Position numbers and translations under genes: made by a program
The notes under the pieces: generated by a model
Databases searched by the model: none
The model's input: only the letters and a program-made list of their open reading frames with translations
Told to the model about the DNA's origin: nothing
Part shown: positions 7,710 to 18,214 of the stretch, in pieces
Layout: the number at the start of each line of letters is the position of its first letter
Position numbering within the stretch: position 1 is the first letter of the stretch
Assembly (NCBI GenBank): GCA_016946835.1
Contig: JACVTC010000515.1
Span: forward strand, 1 to 21,125
Source of the DNA: Neocallimastix lanati (nom. inval.)
Lineage: Eukaryota; Neocallimastigomycota; Neocallimastigomycetes; Neocallimastigales; Neocallimastigaceae
Direction: 5' to 3'
DNA length: 21,125 bases

Positions 7710-9860
7710 ATGGAAGAAAACAATTTTGCCAACGCAACCTATAAGGATGGTTTTGCCGGAGATAGACGCTACCTTAAGGGATTCTTAGCTAAAATGAATT
7801 TAATCTTCATGATTCACCCTGATCGATTCAATAATGATGAAACAAAAGTAATCTACGTTATTTCTAGGTTATATGGTAATGCTATGAATTGGGCAGCATC
7901 ACTTATGGAGAATCAGGACCCTTGCTTGTTAAATTACGAAGCCTTCGTTGAAAGAATGAAATCTGTATATGGGAGTTATGACTCAACATTCATTGCAAAT
8001 CAGAAACTCAGAACTATAAGACAAAAACGGTTAGGCGACATTAGAAGCTATATACTCGAATTCAACTCTTATGCCGACGAGTCATCTTGGAACGAAGAAG
8101 CGAAAATGGACGCATTTCTTGTTGGTTTAAATGATCAAATCGCTACAAGAATTCTGGAAATGTTCCCTGGTCCAAGATCTCTTACTGCTATGCAAACTAT
8201 AGCTTCCAGAATAGATGGCCGTCTATCAGCCCATAGGCAATTTACAAATAATCAAAATCGATCAAACAATAACCTTAATAACAACAATTCTAATAAGAAA
8301 AGATGGAATTTTTATAAGAAAGGTTCGAATTCTAAACATTATGGACCCCTATCCGACGAAGAGAAAGAAAGAAGAAAAAGAGAAAACCTCTGTTTATATT
8401 GTGGATCCTCAAATCATACTCTAGGAAATTGTTCACTCAAAAATAAGAAAAAATCACCCTCAAGCACTTCTCATATTACTAATCCTGAACCAAAGGCCAA
8501 AGAAAGAACAAGAATCTCAGATCAACAAAATTTGAGTCTTCCTATATTTGAATTCACTCTCAATGTTTTAAAATCATCAGTCAAAACTAAGATTCTTCTA
8601 GATTCAGGTTCTCAACTTAATCTTATGGATGTCTACTTTGCCAATGAAAATAACATTCCTTATTCATCCGAAACCATTCATCCTGAAGTAGGAGGAATTG
8701 GTGGTACTCAGAAAATTCTCGGGGAAACTTTGCCAATTTCGATCCGCTATAAAAATCACAATTGTAAAACTAAGTTTTATATCGTCGATTTACCTTCTTA
8801 TTGTGCTCTTCTTGGCGCTGAATGGCTCTCTACTCATAATCCAACAATAGATTTCTCTTCTAAAACACTTCATTTTAATTCAAAATATTGTATTAATAAT
8901 TGTCTCGTTATTCCAAATACTTATACAACCTTCATTCCTTCATGCAATTTAATAAACGAAATTCCAAAAAATTCCGATAATTCGGACAGCCAAAAAATTG
9001 AAGAAATTAACAATTCAGAAGAAAAAATATCTAATGAAATAATTAATAATACTAAGAACCAACACAAGGAACCCAACGAAGACAATAAAAATGTTATCTA
9101 TTTTTTACCAACTAAATTATCCTCATTTATGGATGTTTTTAGTGAAATCGCTGCGAACATGCTACACCCTCATCGACAATATGATTGTGAAATTAATTTG
9201 AAACCAAACACTAATTTATATTACGGCCCAATATATCCATTTCATCACCAAATAAATGGTTTAACGGAGAGGGTGAACTCCGTTATCGAACAATACTTAA
9301 GATGCTATACAAATTTCAAAGGATCTAATTGGAATGACTTCCTTTACTTAGCAGAATTTAGCTATAATAACACCATTCAAGAATCCACTAATCATTCACC
9401 TTTCTTCGCTAATTATGGATTCAATCCCAGACATTCTCCCGAAGTCCCCACAAATGTTGAAGTACCTAGAGCAGAAGAACTTGTTAAAAACCTTGCAGAA
9501 TTAACCAAGGAATTAAAAGAAAATATTAAAATAGCAATTGAAAAACAAGAGAAATATGCCAATAAGCATCGTATGGAACCACCTGAATTCAAGAAAAATG
9601 ACAAAGTTTGGATCAATAGTTCTCTAATTATAAAGAATGGTAACAAAAAGCTTAAACCAAGAAAATTAGGACCTTTTAAAATCCTAAGCAAAATATCTCC
9701 TGTTTCGTATAAACTTGACTTGCCAAAAAATCTTAGGATTCATCCAATCATGCATGTCTCTGACCTTGAACCGTACTTTGAAGATAAGTTTGGAAGAAAC
9801 CAAGAACCACCACCAATTATCATTAACAACGAAGAAGAGTGGAAGTTGAACAAATATTAG
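7710..9860 (+). CDS. E3 Gag-protease joined in frame to the integrase end (RT deleted)
   Basis: The open frame begins with GTG at 7692, but the first ATG is at 7710 (residue 7, M-E-E-N-N), taken as start. In residues counted from 7692: Gag core 17-180 (W-A-A-S-L-M near 67); Asn-rich stretch 186-201; zinc knuckle C-x2-C-x4-H-x4-C at 234-247; protease L-L-D-S-G-S at 302-307 with L-L-G-A-E-W-L near 373-379; the RT start (H-P-H-R-Q-Y-D-C-E to Y-G-P-I-Y-P) at 492-516. At 516/517 the sequence jumps to [13 protein letters not shown], the end of the integrase core, and continues to the integrase C-terminal G-P-F-K-I-L and [13 protein letters not shown] catalytic motifs, RNase H, the integrase zinc domain and the first two Asp are missing, yet the frame stays open. 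Gag and protease could still work. Mobility would need enzymes in trans. Confidence 0.9.
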   Translation: MEENNFANATYKDGFAGDRRYLKGFLAKMNLIFMIHPDRFNNDETKVIYVISRLYGNAMNWAASLMENQDPCLLNYEAFVERMKSVYGSYDSTFIANQKLRTIRQKRLGDIRSYILEFNSYADESSWNEEAKMDAFLVGLNDQIATRILEMFPGPRSLTAMQTIASRIDGRLSAHRQFTNNQNRSNNNLNNNNSNKKRWNFYKKGSNSKHYGPLSDEEKERRKRENLCLYCGSSNHTLGNCSLKNKKKSPSSTSHITNPEPKAKERTRISDQQNLSLPIFEFTLNVLKSSVKTKILLDSGSQLNLMDVYFANENNIPYSSETIHPEVGGIGGTQKILGETLPISIRYKNHNCKTKFYIVDLPSYCALLGAEWLSTHNPTIDFSSKTLHFNSKYCINNCLVIPNTYTTFIPSCNLINEIPKNSDNSDSQKIEEINNSEEKISNEIINNTKNQHKEPNEDNKNVIYFLPTKLSSFMDVFSEIAANMLHPHRQYDCEINLKPNTNLYYGPIYPFHHQINGLTERVNSVIEQYLRCYTNFKGSNWNDFLYLAEFSYNNTIQESTNHSPFFANYGFNPRHSPEVPTNVEVPRAEELVKNLAELTKELKENIKIAIEKQEKYANKHRMEPPEFKKNDKVWINSSLIIKNGNKKLKPRKLGPFKILSKISPVSYKLDLPKNLRIHPIMHVSDLEPYFEDKFGRNQEPPPIIINNEEEWKLNKY

Positions 9861-9994
9861 ACAAACGAACTCATTATGGGAAAATCCAATACTTGATAAA
9901 ATGGAAAGGATATCCGCTTTCAGAAGCTTCTTGGGAACCTGAGGAAAATCTTAATTGCCCCAAACTCTTGAAAAAATTCAATAAAAATAATTAA
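9839..9994 (+). pseudogene. E3 chromodomain, shifted -1 from the main frame
   Basis: Just before the stop at 9858-9860 the -1 frame carries [19 protein letters not shown] and A-S-W-E-P-E-E-N-L, then ends at TAA 9992-9994. This is the classic chromodomain at the integrase C terminus of chromoviruses, which binds methylated histone H3 and steers insertion to heterochromatin. One missing G in a short G run at about 9841 (TGGAAG instead of TGGGAAG) would explain the break. A true mutation or a base-calling error is equally possible. Confidence 0.88.
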
Positions 9995-10145
9995 AATAAC
10001 TTAAACTAGAAAATGAATCTCTATTAAACTTTAAATTTTATAGTATATTATATAATTATATGATTAAATTATATTCTTAAATTATTAATATTAAACTTAT
10101 TATTATTGTTAAAACCTAATTTTTCCTTTATATTATTTTATAATT

Positions 10146-10189
<44 letters not shown>

Positions 10190-10389
10190 ATAATAACTAT
10201 AAACTTTATTAATATCATGTAACAAAAATAATTATTAAATATGTTATTTCATGTAATTAATTATTAATATCATGTATTATTATTTTTATTATTTCATACT
10301 ATTAAGCAAAAAAGAAATTCACACTTAAATATTTTATTTATTCATTGTAGTCTAGTTTAACTTTAAGATTCGTCTGGTATCCGAATCCT
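9995..10389 (+). other. E3 3' untranslated region
   Basis: AT-rich, no coding. It holds a 35-base A run (10152-10186). Near the end (10345-10387) is another TTGTAGTCTAG A-box-like start, followed by a perfect 6-bp hairpin GATTCG...CGAATC with a 9-base loop. Confidence 0.5.
10152..10186 (+). repeat. A(35) homopolymer
   Basis: Uninterrupted A run in the E3 3' untranslated region. Confidence 0.95.
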
Positions 10390-10398
10390 GGAGGAGGA
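10390..10398 (+). promoter_or_regulatory. Likely E3 polypurine tract
   Basis: GGAGGAGGA followed by CCA and TGTTG. It is a purine run of the kind that primes plus-strand DNA immediately before a 3' LTR, about 400 bp after the chromodomain. TGT...ACA would then bound the LTR. Confidence 0.5.
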
Positions 10399-10566
10399 CC
10401 ATGTTGTAAAATAAAATACTTATCAAGTCTAGGTTTGTGGCTATTCTAAACTAACTTTACTACACTAATAACACTATATCTTAAACCTCTATTATTTAAT
10501 TAATTATTTTCTTTTTTAATTTCTTTTATTTATTTATTTTATTTATTAACTAATTTTCAACAACCA

Positions 10567-10616
10567 CTTAACTGGGTAACGCAGGGTCCTTTCCGGAGTT
10601 CCCACTAGCAGTTAAG
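10567..10616. other. Hairpin with structured loop
   Basis: Perfect 8-bp arms CTTAACTG (10567-10574) and CAGTTAAG (10609-10616) enclose 34 bases of much higher GC than the surroundings, with further short complementary pieces (GGG/CCC, TCC/GGA). Confidence 0.5.
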
Positions 10617-11384
10617 ATTTTACAAACTATAATATAATTGATTTATAAGAAAGTAACTATTCTAATAATAGTTACGAAACTAATAATAAAATTTAAATTT
10701 TCCTATTCTATACGATTTTCCAACTATCGTTCAATAGTTGAAAAATTAACTCTTTTTATACTTTTTCAAAATAAAGTTTTAAATCAAAATAAATTTTAAT
10801 AAATTACATAAACATATTATTTTATATTATCAATTACATTATTTAATAAATTACATGAAATGTTATGAATTATTTTAATATAAATCCTATTTAAAACTAT
10901 CTAATTTTTTCTAAAATTTTCTATGAAGAAAATTTAGAGTTTAATTCATTAATTATATGATTAAATATATTCTATCCATATATTTAATTTAAATTTTGCC
11001 AAGTTGTGAAAACCAATTTACTAAACCACAACTTGCTATTTTTATTTTTAGAATTTCTATAATTTAAAAGACAAGTAAACAAAACGGCAAGTTTTTGTAA
11101 ACAAACGGAAAAGGCAATATTCCTTTAATTATTTTAATTTAACTAATTAATGACTAATTATTTTTTAATTTATGAAGTTTCGTGATTCAACTGAGTAATT
11201 GTTACGTAAATTCTCCAAATAATTTAGTCATACATTTTTGAGAAAATTATTTAAATTAATAATTTGGAATACATTTAAATTTATATTAAAAATTTGGAAA
11301 ACATTTTTATCCACAATAATTTACATTACATTACATTTAAATACGTATTCAAATTATTAAATATTTTACACATGTAACGAATCG

Positions 11385-11467
11385 TAGAGTGGTAGACTCG
11401 GGGTTGACACTTAGATATTTAAAATCAAGCAGGGGGGGACGGGTATTACCCTGCTTTGATTTTAAAT
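11385..11467 (+). other. D-arm-like A box followed by a long hairpin
   Basis: TAGAGTGGTAGACTC (11385-11399) has a 4-bp stem GAGT/ACTC around GGTAG, like a tRNA D arm. It is followed by an inverted repeat: 11417-11434 pairs with 11449-11467 over about 18 bp with one bulged A, closing a 14-base G-rich loop. I see no good B box. Confidence 0.45.
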
Positions 11468-12405
11468 AAAAAAATTATTTCTTTATTAAAAGTTATTTAT
11501 ATTTTTTTTTATTAATATAAAACTTTTTATTTAAAGTACACACATTTAATTTTTAAGAAATTGTTACAATATTTATATTTTTTTATAAATTTAAAGTATA
11601 ATTAATTGTTTATAATTTAAGTAATTTTATAGAATTATTGAATTAATTTTATATCAATAATTCATTTTTGTTTTAATTTTTATAAATATAATAATATAAT
11701 ATTCAAATATAATTTAATTAAAAATAATTATAAAATAAATATATAGAAAATAGTTTTTACTATTTTCTTTGATATTTTTAAGTTAAATAAATTGTTTTTA
11801 AAGATTAATATAATAAATTTAATAATCTTTAATTATTTTAAATAATACTTGTAATTATTTTCAAAATAAAATAAAATTTTTATAATATTTAATTAATAAA
11901 TTTGATAATATTTAAATAATAATTTTTATAATAAGTAAAAATTTTTAATAATAATTTTTAATAATAAATTTAATTAATAATCTTAATAATTTTATAATAA
12001 TATTTAATAGTTATAATAAATAAATTTTTATAATAATATTTAATAATTTTAATAATTTTATAATATTAATAATTTATAATAATTTTTAGAATAATATTTA
12101 ATTAATAATTTTAATAATTTTATAATAATTTTTATAATAATATTTAATTAATATTTTTAATAATTTAGTATCTTAAAAGTATAATTTTAATATTTACAAT
12201 TGTATTTTAATATATACATATATTTAATAATATAACAATAAAGTGATTAATTAAAATTTATTTACATTATTTACAAATTAAAATTAATTTATATCAAAAT
12301 AAATTAAATTTACAATGAGGTTTAGGTTATGAAGAATATAGGAAAGTACAATTTAGTAAAGAATTATTAATAATAAAATAAAGGTTATTAATTCATTCTT
12401 TACCA

Positions 12406-12409
12406 AGAG
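12406..12409. repeat. E2 target-site duplication, left copy (AGAG)
   Basis: AGAG before TG of the left LTR equals AGAG after CA of the right LTR (20570-20573). Confidence 0.8.
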
Positions 12410-12707
12410 TGTTAAGGTTTTAGAGAATTAAATAAAAATAAAGTAAGGAAACACAAATTTTATTTATTTATTTATTATTTTTATTTATAAATTTATTTGA
12501 TTTTATTTGATGATATTTAAAAATTAGTAGCAAAATTTACAACTATTTATACTTTTTTTCAAGGCATAAAAGTTGTTCTTGCCACTAAATTACATTTTAT
12601 TTATTTTTTTTTTTAAAAACTATTAAATTTAAATTGATTTTTATAATTAATTATATAAAATTTAATTATAACAATATAAATAAAATACATTTATAATATT
12701 AATAAAA

Positions 12708-12804
<97 letters not shown>

Positions 12805-13300
12805 TTATTTATTTAAAAATATCTAAAATATTACTAATAAGAATTTATTTAATTGGCTATAATTTTTATTACAATCTGTTAAAATATTCAAATAAAAATA
12901 AAAATACTATTCTAATATAAAGGTTTTTAATAAAATAAAATATTTTTCAATATAAAATAAAACATTTCGATATAAAATTTTATAATAAAAAGTTAAAATA
13001 TAATATATAAATTTTTAATTATCAATATATAAAAATATTATTAATATAAATTTTCATTATTAATATAAAAAAAATAAGATTTATTATTAATATTGCTAAT
13101 ATAAGTTTTAAATATATAAAAATATTACTATTAATATAAGATTTAATATAAAAATATAAAGTTTAATATAATTTTTGATTTAATTTTTGATCTTTGGATT
13201 TAAAAATTTATTAAAGTACAAAAATAATAATGTACACATAATGTATTAGAAATAAATCGTAGATTTAATTAAGAATGCATTATTTAGTACATTCTTATCA
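12410..13300 (-). repeat. E2 3' LTR (left copy, 891 bp)
   Basis: TGTTAAGG...TTATCA on the plus strand, matching 19685-20569. It contains a T run of 93 (12710-12802) and TATAAATA on the minus strand (12544-12551). Confidence 0.95.
12710..12802 (-). repeat. T(93) run (sense A tract) in the E2 3' LTR
   Basis: Uninterrupted; poly(A) in the element's own direction. The other LTR has 83. Confidence 0.95.
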
Positions 13301-13318
13301 AGATGCCCCGACGAAGAC

Positions 13319-14026
13319 TCAAGCTTCTCTGTAAGCGGAGTTAAACTTTACTAAATTTTTAAAGTGAACATTCCTATCGAGTTGCTTTCCAGTCTTCTGA
13401 TCGATTAGGGTTGCCGTGTTGAATTGAATTTTTAAAATTTTAAATGGTCCATTGTAATATGGTTCTAGCTTAGTGCGGCTAAAGTTTCTAACAAGAACAA
13501 GATCACCAGCCTTTAATTCTTTTCCTTTTTTCATACTTATTTGTTCTTCTCGTCTTGTTGCCCAATACTTGTTAGCATTCTTCACATTTTCGCATGCTTC
13601 TCTAGTCCATTGATAATGACGAACAAATTTTTCCATTAAGATTTCATCATATGATTTACCTGCATTTTCAATTGTTCTTATGGCTATATCATAAGGCTGT
13701 TGGTCTTCTCTTCCATATACTAATTCAAAACTAGAATGTCCAGTAGCTGTATTTTTGGTAGTTCGAAGTGCCCATAAAGCAGAAGGTAAAACTTCATCCC
13801 AATCTTGATTTTTCCTTCCTAATAAACGGAGTAATTTTCCAATTTCTTTATTTCGATTTTCAGTAAGGCCATTTGATTCAGGGTGGTAAGTAGCTACAAA
13901 TTTAACATATACATCATAAAGATCAAGAAAGATTTTAGTCATATCAGAAGTGAATTGGACTCCATTATCAGTAGTAATAACTTGAGGTACACCATGTCTT
14001 GCAAAAACGTTTATTAAAAATTTAAT
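13319..14026 (-). pseudogene. E2 integrase core and C-terminal part (after one frameshift)
   Basis: Open from about 14026: R-H-G-V-P, T-T-D-N-G (second catalytic Asp), H-P-E-S-N-G-L-T-E-N-R-N (catalytic Glu region), W-A-L-R-T-T, F-E-L-V-Y-G-R, then the C-terminal segment L-K-A-G-D-L-V-L-V and Y-N-G-P-F-K-I-L. It ends A-Y-R-E-A-stop 18 bp before the LTR. No chromodomain follows, unlike E3. The upstream pol frame ends at 14022-14024 in the middle of the core, so one base has been lost or gained at about 14022-14030. With that single exception the D-D-E set is complete (the first Asp is in the pol frame). Integrase inserts the cDNA into the genome. Confidence 0.88.
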
Positions 14027-17000
14027 TATATGTTATGTTTTCAGTGGGTTCGGCTTCAACCCATTTGGTAAAGTAATCAACAGTTACTATAATATATTGA
14101 TTATTATTTCTTGTTTTTGGTAACGGTCCTATAATATCTAATCCTAAATGCACAAAGGGACCCTCCACTTTAGTTGGATGGTTTTCGGTTGGTTCTGGAT
14201 ATGGTTGAGGACGATTTAATTGGCATTTTTCACAATTACTAACAATTCTTTTGATATCTTTAATCATATGATTCCAATAAAAGTTTTTCTTAAGTCTTTG
14301 ATATGTTTTGTAATATCCTTCGTGGCCAATATTATGAGCTTCTAAAATTAATTTAAACCTTTCATTTTCGTCCGTTATTAATTTTCTATAATTTCCATTG
14401 TCGATAAAGTAATCTTCACCATCAATAACAGTAAACTTTTCATTAATAAATTCCTTTATAACCTTAGATAATAATTCTTCATTATTTCCATTAGTAATTT
14501 TTGTTAATAATATCTTTCTCTCTTCCTTACTTTTCATTCTTGAAAGAGCATCAGCTAACACATTCTTTTTGCCTGATTCATATTTTATATTAATTCCAAG
14601 CATACTAGCGGTTAGACACCATCTTGTTTGCCTTGCATTCAAAGGTTCTTTATTCTTAAATAAACCAACTAATGGTTTATGATCTGTGTAAATAGTTGTA
14701 GGTAATGGATTTCCTTCAATATAAGATTTAAATTTAGTCATACAGTAAAATAAAGCTGTTCCTTCCAAATCTGTGATACCATAATTCTTTTCAGTTTTCT
14801 TCAAACTTCTACTTATAAAGTGTATTGGATGCTCCTTACCGGTTTCTTCTTCTTTTTGTAAAAGAACTCCACCAATTCCATTATACGAAGCATCAGTTCT
14901 AATGATAAAAGGTTTGTCAAATGACGGAAATTTTAGAATAGGTGCATTGATTAATTTTTCTTTTAGGAGTTCAAAGCTTTCTTGTTGTTCTTTATTCCAT
15001 TCATATTTAGTATTCTTTTTCAATAATTTACATAAAGGTGAGGTAATTTGAGCATATTTAGGGATAAAGTCACGATAATACCCTATTGCTCCTAGAAATG
15101 ATCTTAATTCATGAATTGATGAAGGGGCTTCCCACTTCTTAATAGCTGTTATTTTACTTTCCATGGGACTTAATCCTTTAGTAGTAAGTTTGTGACCTAA
15201 TACATCAACTTCAGTTTGAAGAAAATGGCACTTTTCAATATTAATTTTTAACTTGTTTTCTTTAAATACTTCTAATACTTGTTTAATATGAATTAAATGT
15301 TCTTCGATACTTTTTGAATAGATCAAAACATCATCAATAAATACATAAACAAATTCACCAATAAAAGGGAATAAAATTTTATTCATTTCTCTTTGGAAGG
15401 TTGAGGGAGCTCCAGTAAGTCCAAAAGGCATAACCTTAAATTGATAATTTCCAAACTTAGTAGTGAAAGTGGTTACTTCAACGCTTTCTTCATCCATTAA
15501 GATTTGGTGAAAACCAGAAAATAAATCAAGAGTTGTAAATATTTTAGATCCTCCGAGACTATCAAAAATTTCATCTATATATGGAACTGAATAAGAATCT
15601 TTTTCTGTCATATCATTGACTTTTCGGTAGTCAATACACAAGCGCCACTTTCCATTGTGTTTTAGAATGAGTACTACTGGAGATGACCATTCTGAACAGG
15701 ATGGTTCTATCAATCCTTTCTTAATAAGCTTTGTAAGTTCTTCTTTTAAGATATCTGATTTTAATTTAGTTAACCTATAACTTCTTAATTTTACTGGCTT
15801 TGCATTTGCTTTCAAACGGATCTTATGTGGTGAAAGTTTAGAAGGAGTTAGTTCTTCTGTTGAAGTGGCAACTATGTCAATCATTTCTTTGAGAATTTTA
15901 ATAATTTGTTCTTTATAATCTTTATTTAAGGTACTTAAAAATTCATCACTCTCAATAAATTCCATTGGAGTTAATTCCTTTATAATTTCCTTTTCATTAT
16001 TCGTTTCTTTAACTTTTCTAATAGTGCAAATTATACTTTCTTCATCATAATATTGATTATTTATTTTAGCTATTTCTTCGTATTCACTTTCTGACAAAAG
16101 TTTACATAAACTGTTTAAGGTCGGATGAATAAATAAACAATGATCGATTTGAGTTTTAAAGTTTATTAACATATCATAAAATGAGTCTTCTTTCTCAATA
16201 ATTCTAAAGTCCGCATTAAATTCATAATTATTAATTTTTACTGGTAATTGAACAATAATTCCTTCCGAGTATTCTTCATCTTGTGTTGCTAGTTGGATTC
16301 TTCCACGACTTTTTCCAACTGTTTCATATTCACCAGGTAATTTATCAAAATACTGCTTAGTAACGATGCTTAGGTTACTACAAGAATCAATTAAAAGTTT
16401 TCCTAGTACTCCGTCAACACTTGCATCAACCATTGCTAAGTCTTCTTCGGCTACTTCATTACTTTTACTTATGTAGCTATGATCATAGTTATTCACTAAT
16501 AAAGTTCGTGCTATTACATTGTCTACAGTTCCAATTATTTTAGATTTTTCTAACTTTAAACCTTGAGTTAATTGTGAACGAATTTTCGGACATGCATTCA
16601 AGAGTTGACCTATCGTAATACTGGATTTAAGATTATTTAAATCATCCATAATATTGTAAGGTTCTTTATTATTCATCATTTTGATATTCCTTTTTACTAA
16701 CTGAGTATTTTCATTATTAGTTTCTTTAGTTTTTGTTGAAATTAATTTTTCCAAAGTATTAGTTTTATTTTGTTGATTATCTTTATTCATTTCTATATCT
16801 TCTATTTCATTATCGATTACAAGTATATCTTCAGATTCAACTTTTTTCTTTCCTTTTGATGAATAATTGTTGTTTTCTTCTTTACTTTCTCTTACTCTTG
16901 TTATATTTCTTAATTCCTTTTCTTTTTGTTTTTCTTTGTTAATATTTGGTTGAGTTAAAATTGAAGGAAGTATTTGATTTTTATAAACTTTATTTGGTTT

Positions 17001-17320
17001 ATTATGTAGCTCATTTTCTTTCTTCTTTCTTAAAGCAGGAGTTGCGAAAGGACGTGGATTATCTTTTAAACTTTTATGTACTTTCTTGGAATTATTTTCT
17101 TCCTTTTCGCTGTTATTATCATTCATTTTTCTTTTTATAGCATTTATAATGATATTATCCTCACTTTCAGTTGTGTCACTAAAATCAGATTCTTCAGATT
17201 CTTTATTAAAGGAATTATTATCAATTGGGGTATTCTTGGTAAAAGTATTATTTTGTAAATTATTTAATGAAGCTATTGTTTTGTCATTGGGAGTGCTTCT
17301 GCTCCCATTTAGAAGTTTAA
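14022..17320 (-). CDS. E2 Pol: protease, RT, RNase H, integrase N-terminal part
   Basis: Residues counted from the ATG at 17126, a 1034-codon frame. A charged Lys/Glu/Asn-rich linker spans 1-150; I-G-Q-L-L-N-A-C-P-K-I-R 172-183; protease L-I-D-S-C-S 245-250 (D-S-C in place of D-S-G); RT about 440-645 with L-D-L-F-S-G-F-H-Q-I 533-542 and active site F-I-D-D 596-599; RNase H about 740-862 (R-T-D-A-S, Y-T-D-H-K-P-L, A-D-A-L-S); integrase zinc domain H931, H935, C965, C968; first core Asp 997. The frame is open upstream of that ATG to about 17346, overlapping the end of gag, and is -1 to gag, so translation most likely enters by frameshifting at 17315-17321 rather than at the ATG. It stops at 14022 because of a single indel. 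Confidence 0.92.
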
Positions 17321-17321
17321 A
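17269..17321 (-). promoter_or_regulatory. E2 gag-pol -1 frameshift signal: UUUAAAC plus pseudoknot
   Basis: Minus strand TTTAAAC (17315-17321) is phased T-TTA-AAC in the gag frame, one codon before the gag stop (17309-17311). After a 7-base spacer, stem 1 is TGGGAG/CTCCCA (17302-17307 with 17288-17293). Its 8-base loop contains GAAGC (17295-17299), which can pair with GCTTC at 17269-17273 to form an H-type pseudoknot. Heptamer, spacing and knot match well-studied -1 frameshift elements. Confidence 0.8.
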
Positions 17322-18214
17322 GACTTTTTGGAATATATTTCTTTTTTATTTTTTTCCATAATCTTATTTAATTGAGGGCAATAGTATGAGTAATGACCTT
17401 CTTCCTTACAGAAGAAGCAAGTTTTAACAGATAAATTTCTCATTTTCTGGGTTGATTCTTCTATAATATCTTGAGGTTTCAGTTTATTATTTGTTTGACT
17501 TGTTTGGAAAGTTTCGTTTCTTCTTTTAGGATAAAGTCTTGAAGTAGTACTGTTTTGATTATTTTGATTATGCTGGGAATTATTAACATTATAGGTATTA
17601 ATATTATTGTTCCTTACAGAAAGTCTATCTACTTTCTCGGCAATTTTGAAAGCTTTCTCCATACTTATATCATCTTTAAGGGATAATTTCTTCCAGGCTT
17701 CATAATTATTTTGAATAGAATCAATATAATCTAGTACACCAATGCGCTTTCTTCTCTTTTTATCAAGTTTAGTGTACAAAGTTCTATATCTTACATTAAA
17801 GTCTTTAATCTTTTCGTTTCTTTTAATTCGCATTGCACGAAGTTCTTTAAGAAGTAAATTTTGGTCTTCTTTAATACCGTAAAAATTTTCAAGACTTGAA
17901 ATAATTTTTTCAAGAGAAGGAAATTTATCATCATCAACATTTTCTTCTTCATCATCTTCTTCTTCATCTGATGAATCATCACTTTCATCATCACTATCTT
18001 CTCCCAAATCTTCAATAACGCGTTGTACTTCACCAGAGCTGGTAAGTAAACAAGCATTAAATATTGTTTCCGGATCTGTGATACCTTGTATCTTGATCCA
18101 AAGTTTTAATTCAGTAGCCCAGGACTTTATATCTAAATTGTCCTTGCTAAGCTTCACTATGTCTCGTAATTCTTTCTTTAATTCTTTAAAACTTAAAGTA
18201 CTTTTAGTAGACAT
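17309..18214 (-). CDS. E2 Gag
   Basis: The frame opens with an ATG at 18286, but M-S-T-K-S-T at 18214 is preferred because the distance to the conserved Trp (K-S-W-A-T-E-L) then resembles E1 Gag. Residues counted from 18214: Gag core 1-205, with a strongly acidic insert at about 72-95 (Asp/Glu/Ser only for most of it); the core R-N-E-K-I-K-D-F-N-V-R-Y-R-T-L-Y is shared with E1; Asn/Gln-rich stretch at about 205-225; zinc knuckle C-x2-C-x4-H-x4-C (C-F-F-C-K-E-E-G-H, Y-Y-C) near the C terminus. It ends at 17309, just after the slippery site. Gag forms the particle and packages RNA. Confidence 0.88.
   Translation of the reverse strand: MSTKSTLSFKELKKELRDIVKLSKDNLDIKSWATELKLWIKIQGITDPETIFNACLLTSSGEVQRVIEDLGEDSDDESDDSSDEEEDDEEENVDDDKFPSLEKIISSLENFYGIKEDQNLLLKELRAMRIKRNEKIKDFNVRYRTLYTKLDKKRRKRIGVLDYIDSIQNNYEAWKKLSLKDDISMEKAFKIAEKVDRLSVRNNNINTYNVNNSQHNQNNQNSTTSRLYPKRRNETFQTSQTNNKLKPQDIIEESTQKMRNLSVKTCFFCKEEGHYSYYCPQLNKIMEKNKKEIYSKKSLNF

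Larger units (their letters stand above)
10402..12409 (+). repeat. Putative left (U3) part of the E3 3' LTR, otherwise empty AT-rich DNA
   Basis: From TGTTG after the polypurine tract to the E2 insertion point. There is no ORF of note. Content is very AT-rich apart from two structured, less AT-rich islands (10567-10616 and 11385-11467). If this is U3, the full LTR (with 20574-21059) is about 2.5 kb. The matching part of the 5' LTR would lie left of the window, so the assignment cannot be tested here. The alternative is a long 3' untranslated region with other decayed insertions. Confidence 0.35.

Noticed and set aside
9413-9691. Minus-strand ORF of 92 codons
   Set aside because: Shadow of the integrase C-terminal part of E3.
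10345-10387. A second intact tRNA before the polypurine tract
   Set aside because: It has an A-box-like start and a good hairpin but no separate T arm, and the A-to-B distance is too short.
14022-17126. Pol translated from its own ATG at 17126
   Set aside because: The frame is open upstream into gag and a slippery site with pseudoknot sits at the overlap, so a fusion product is the better reading.
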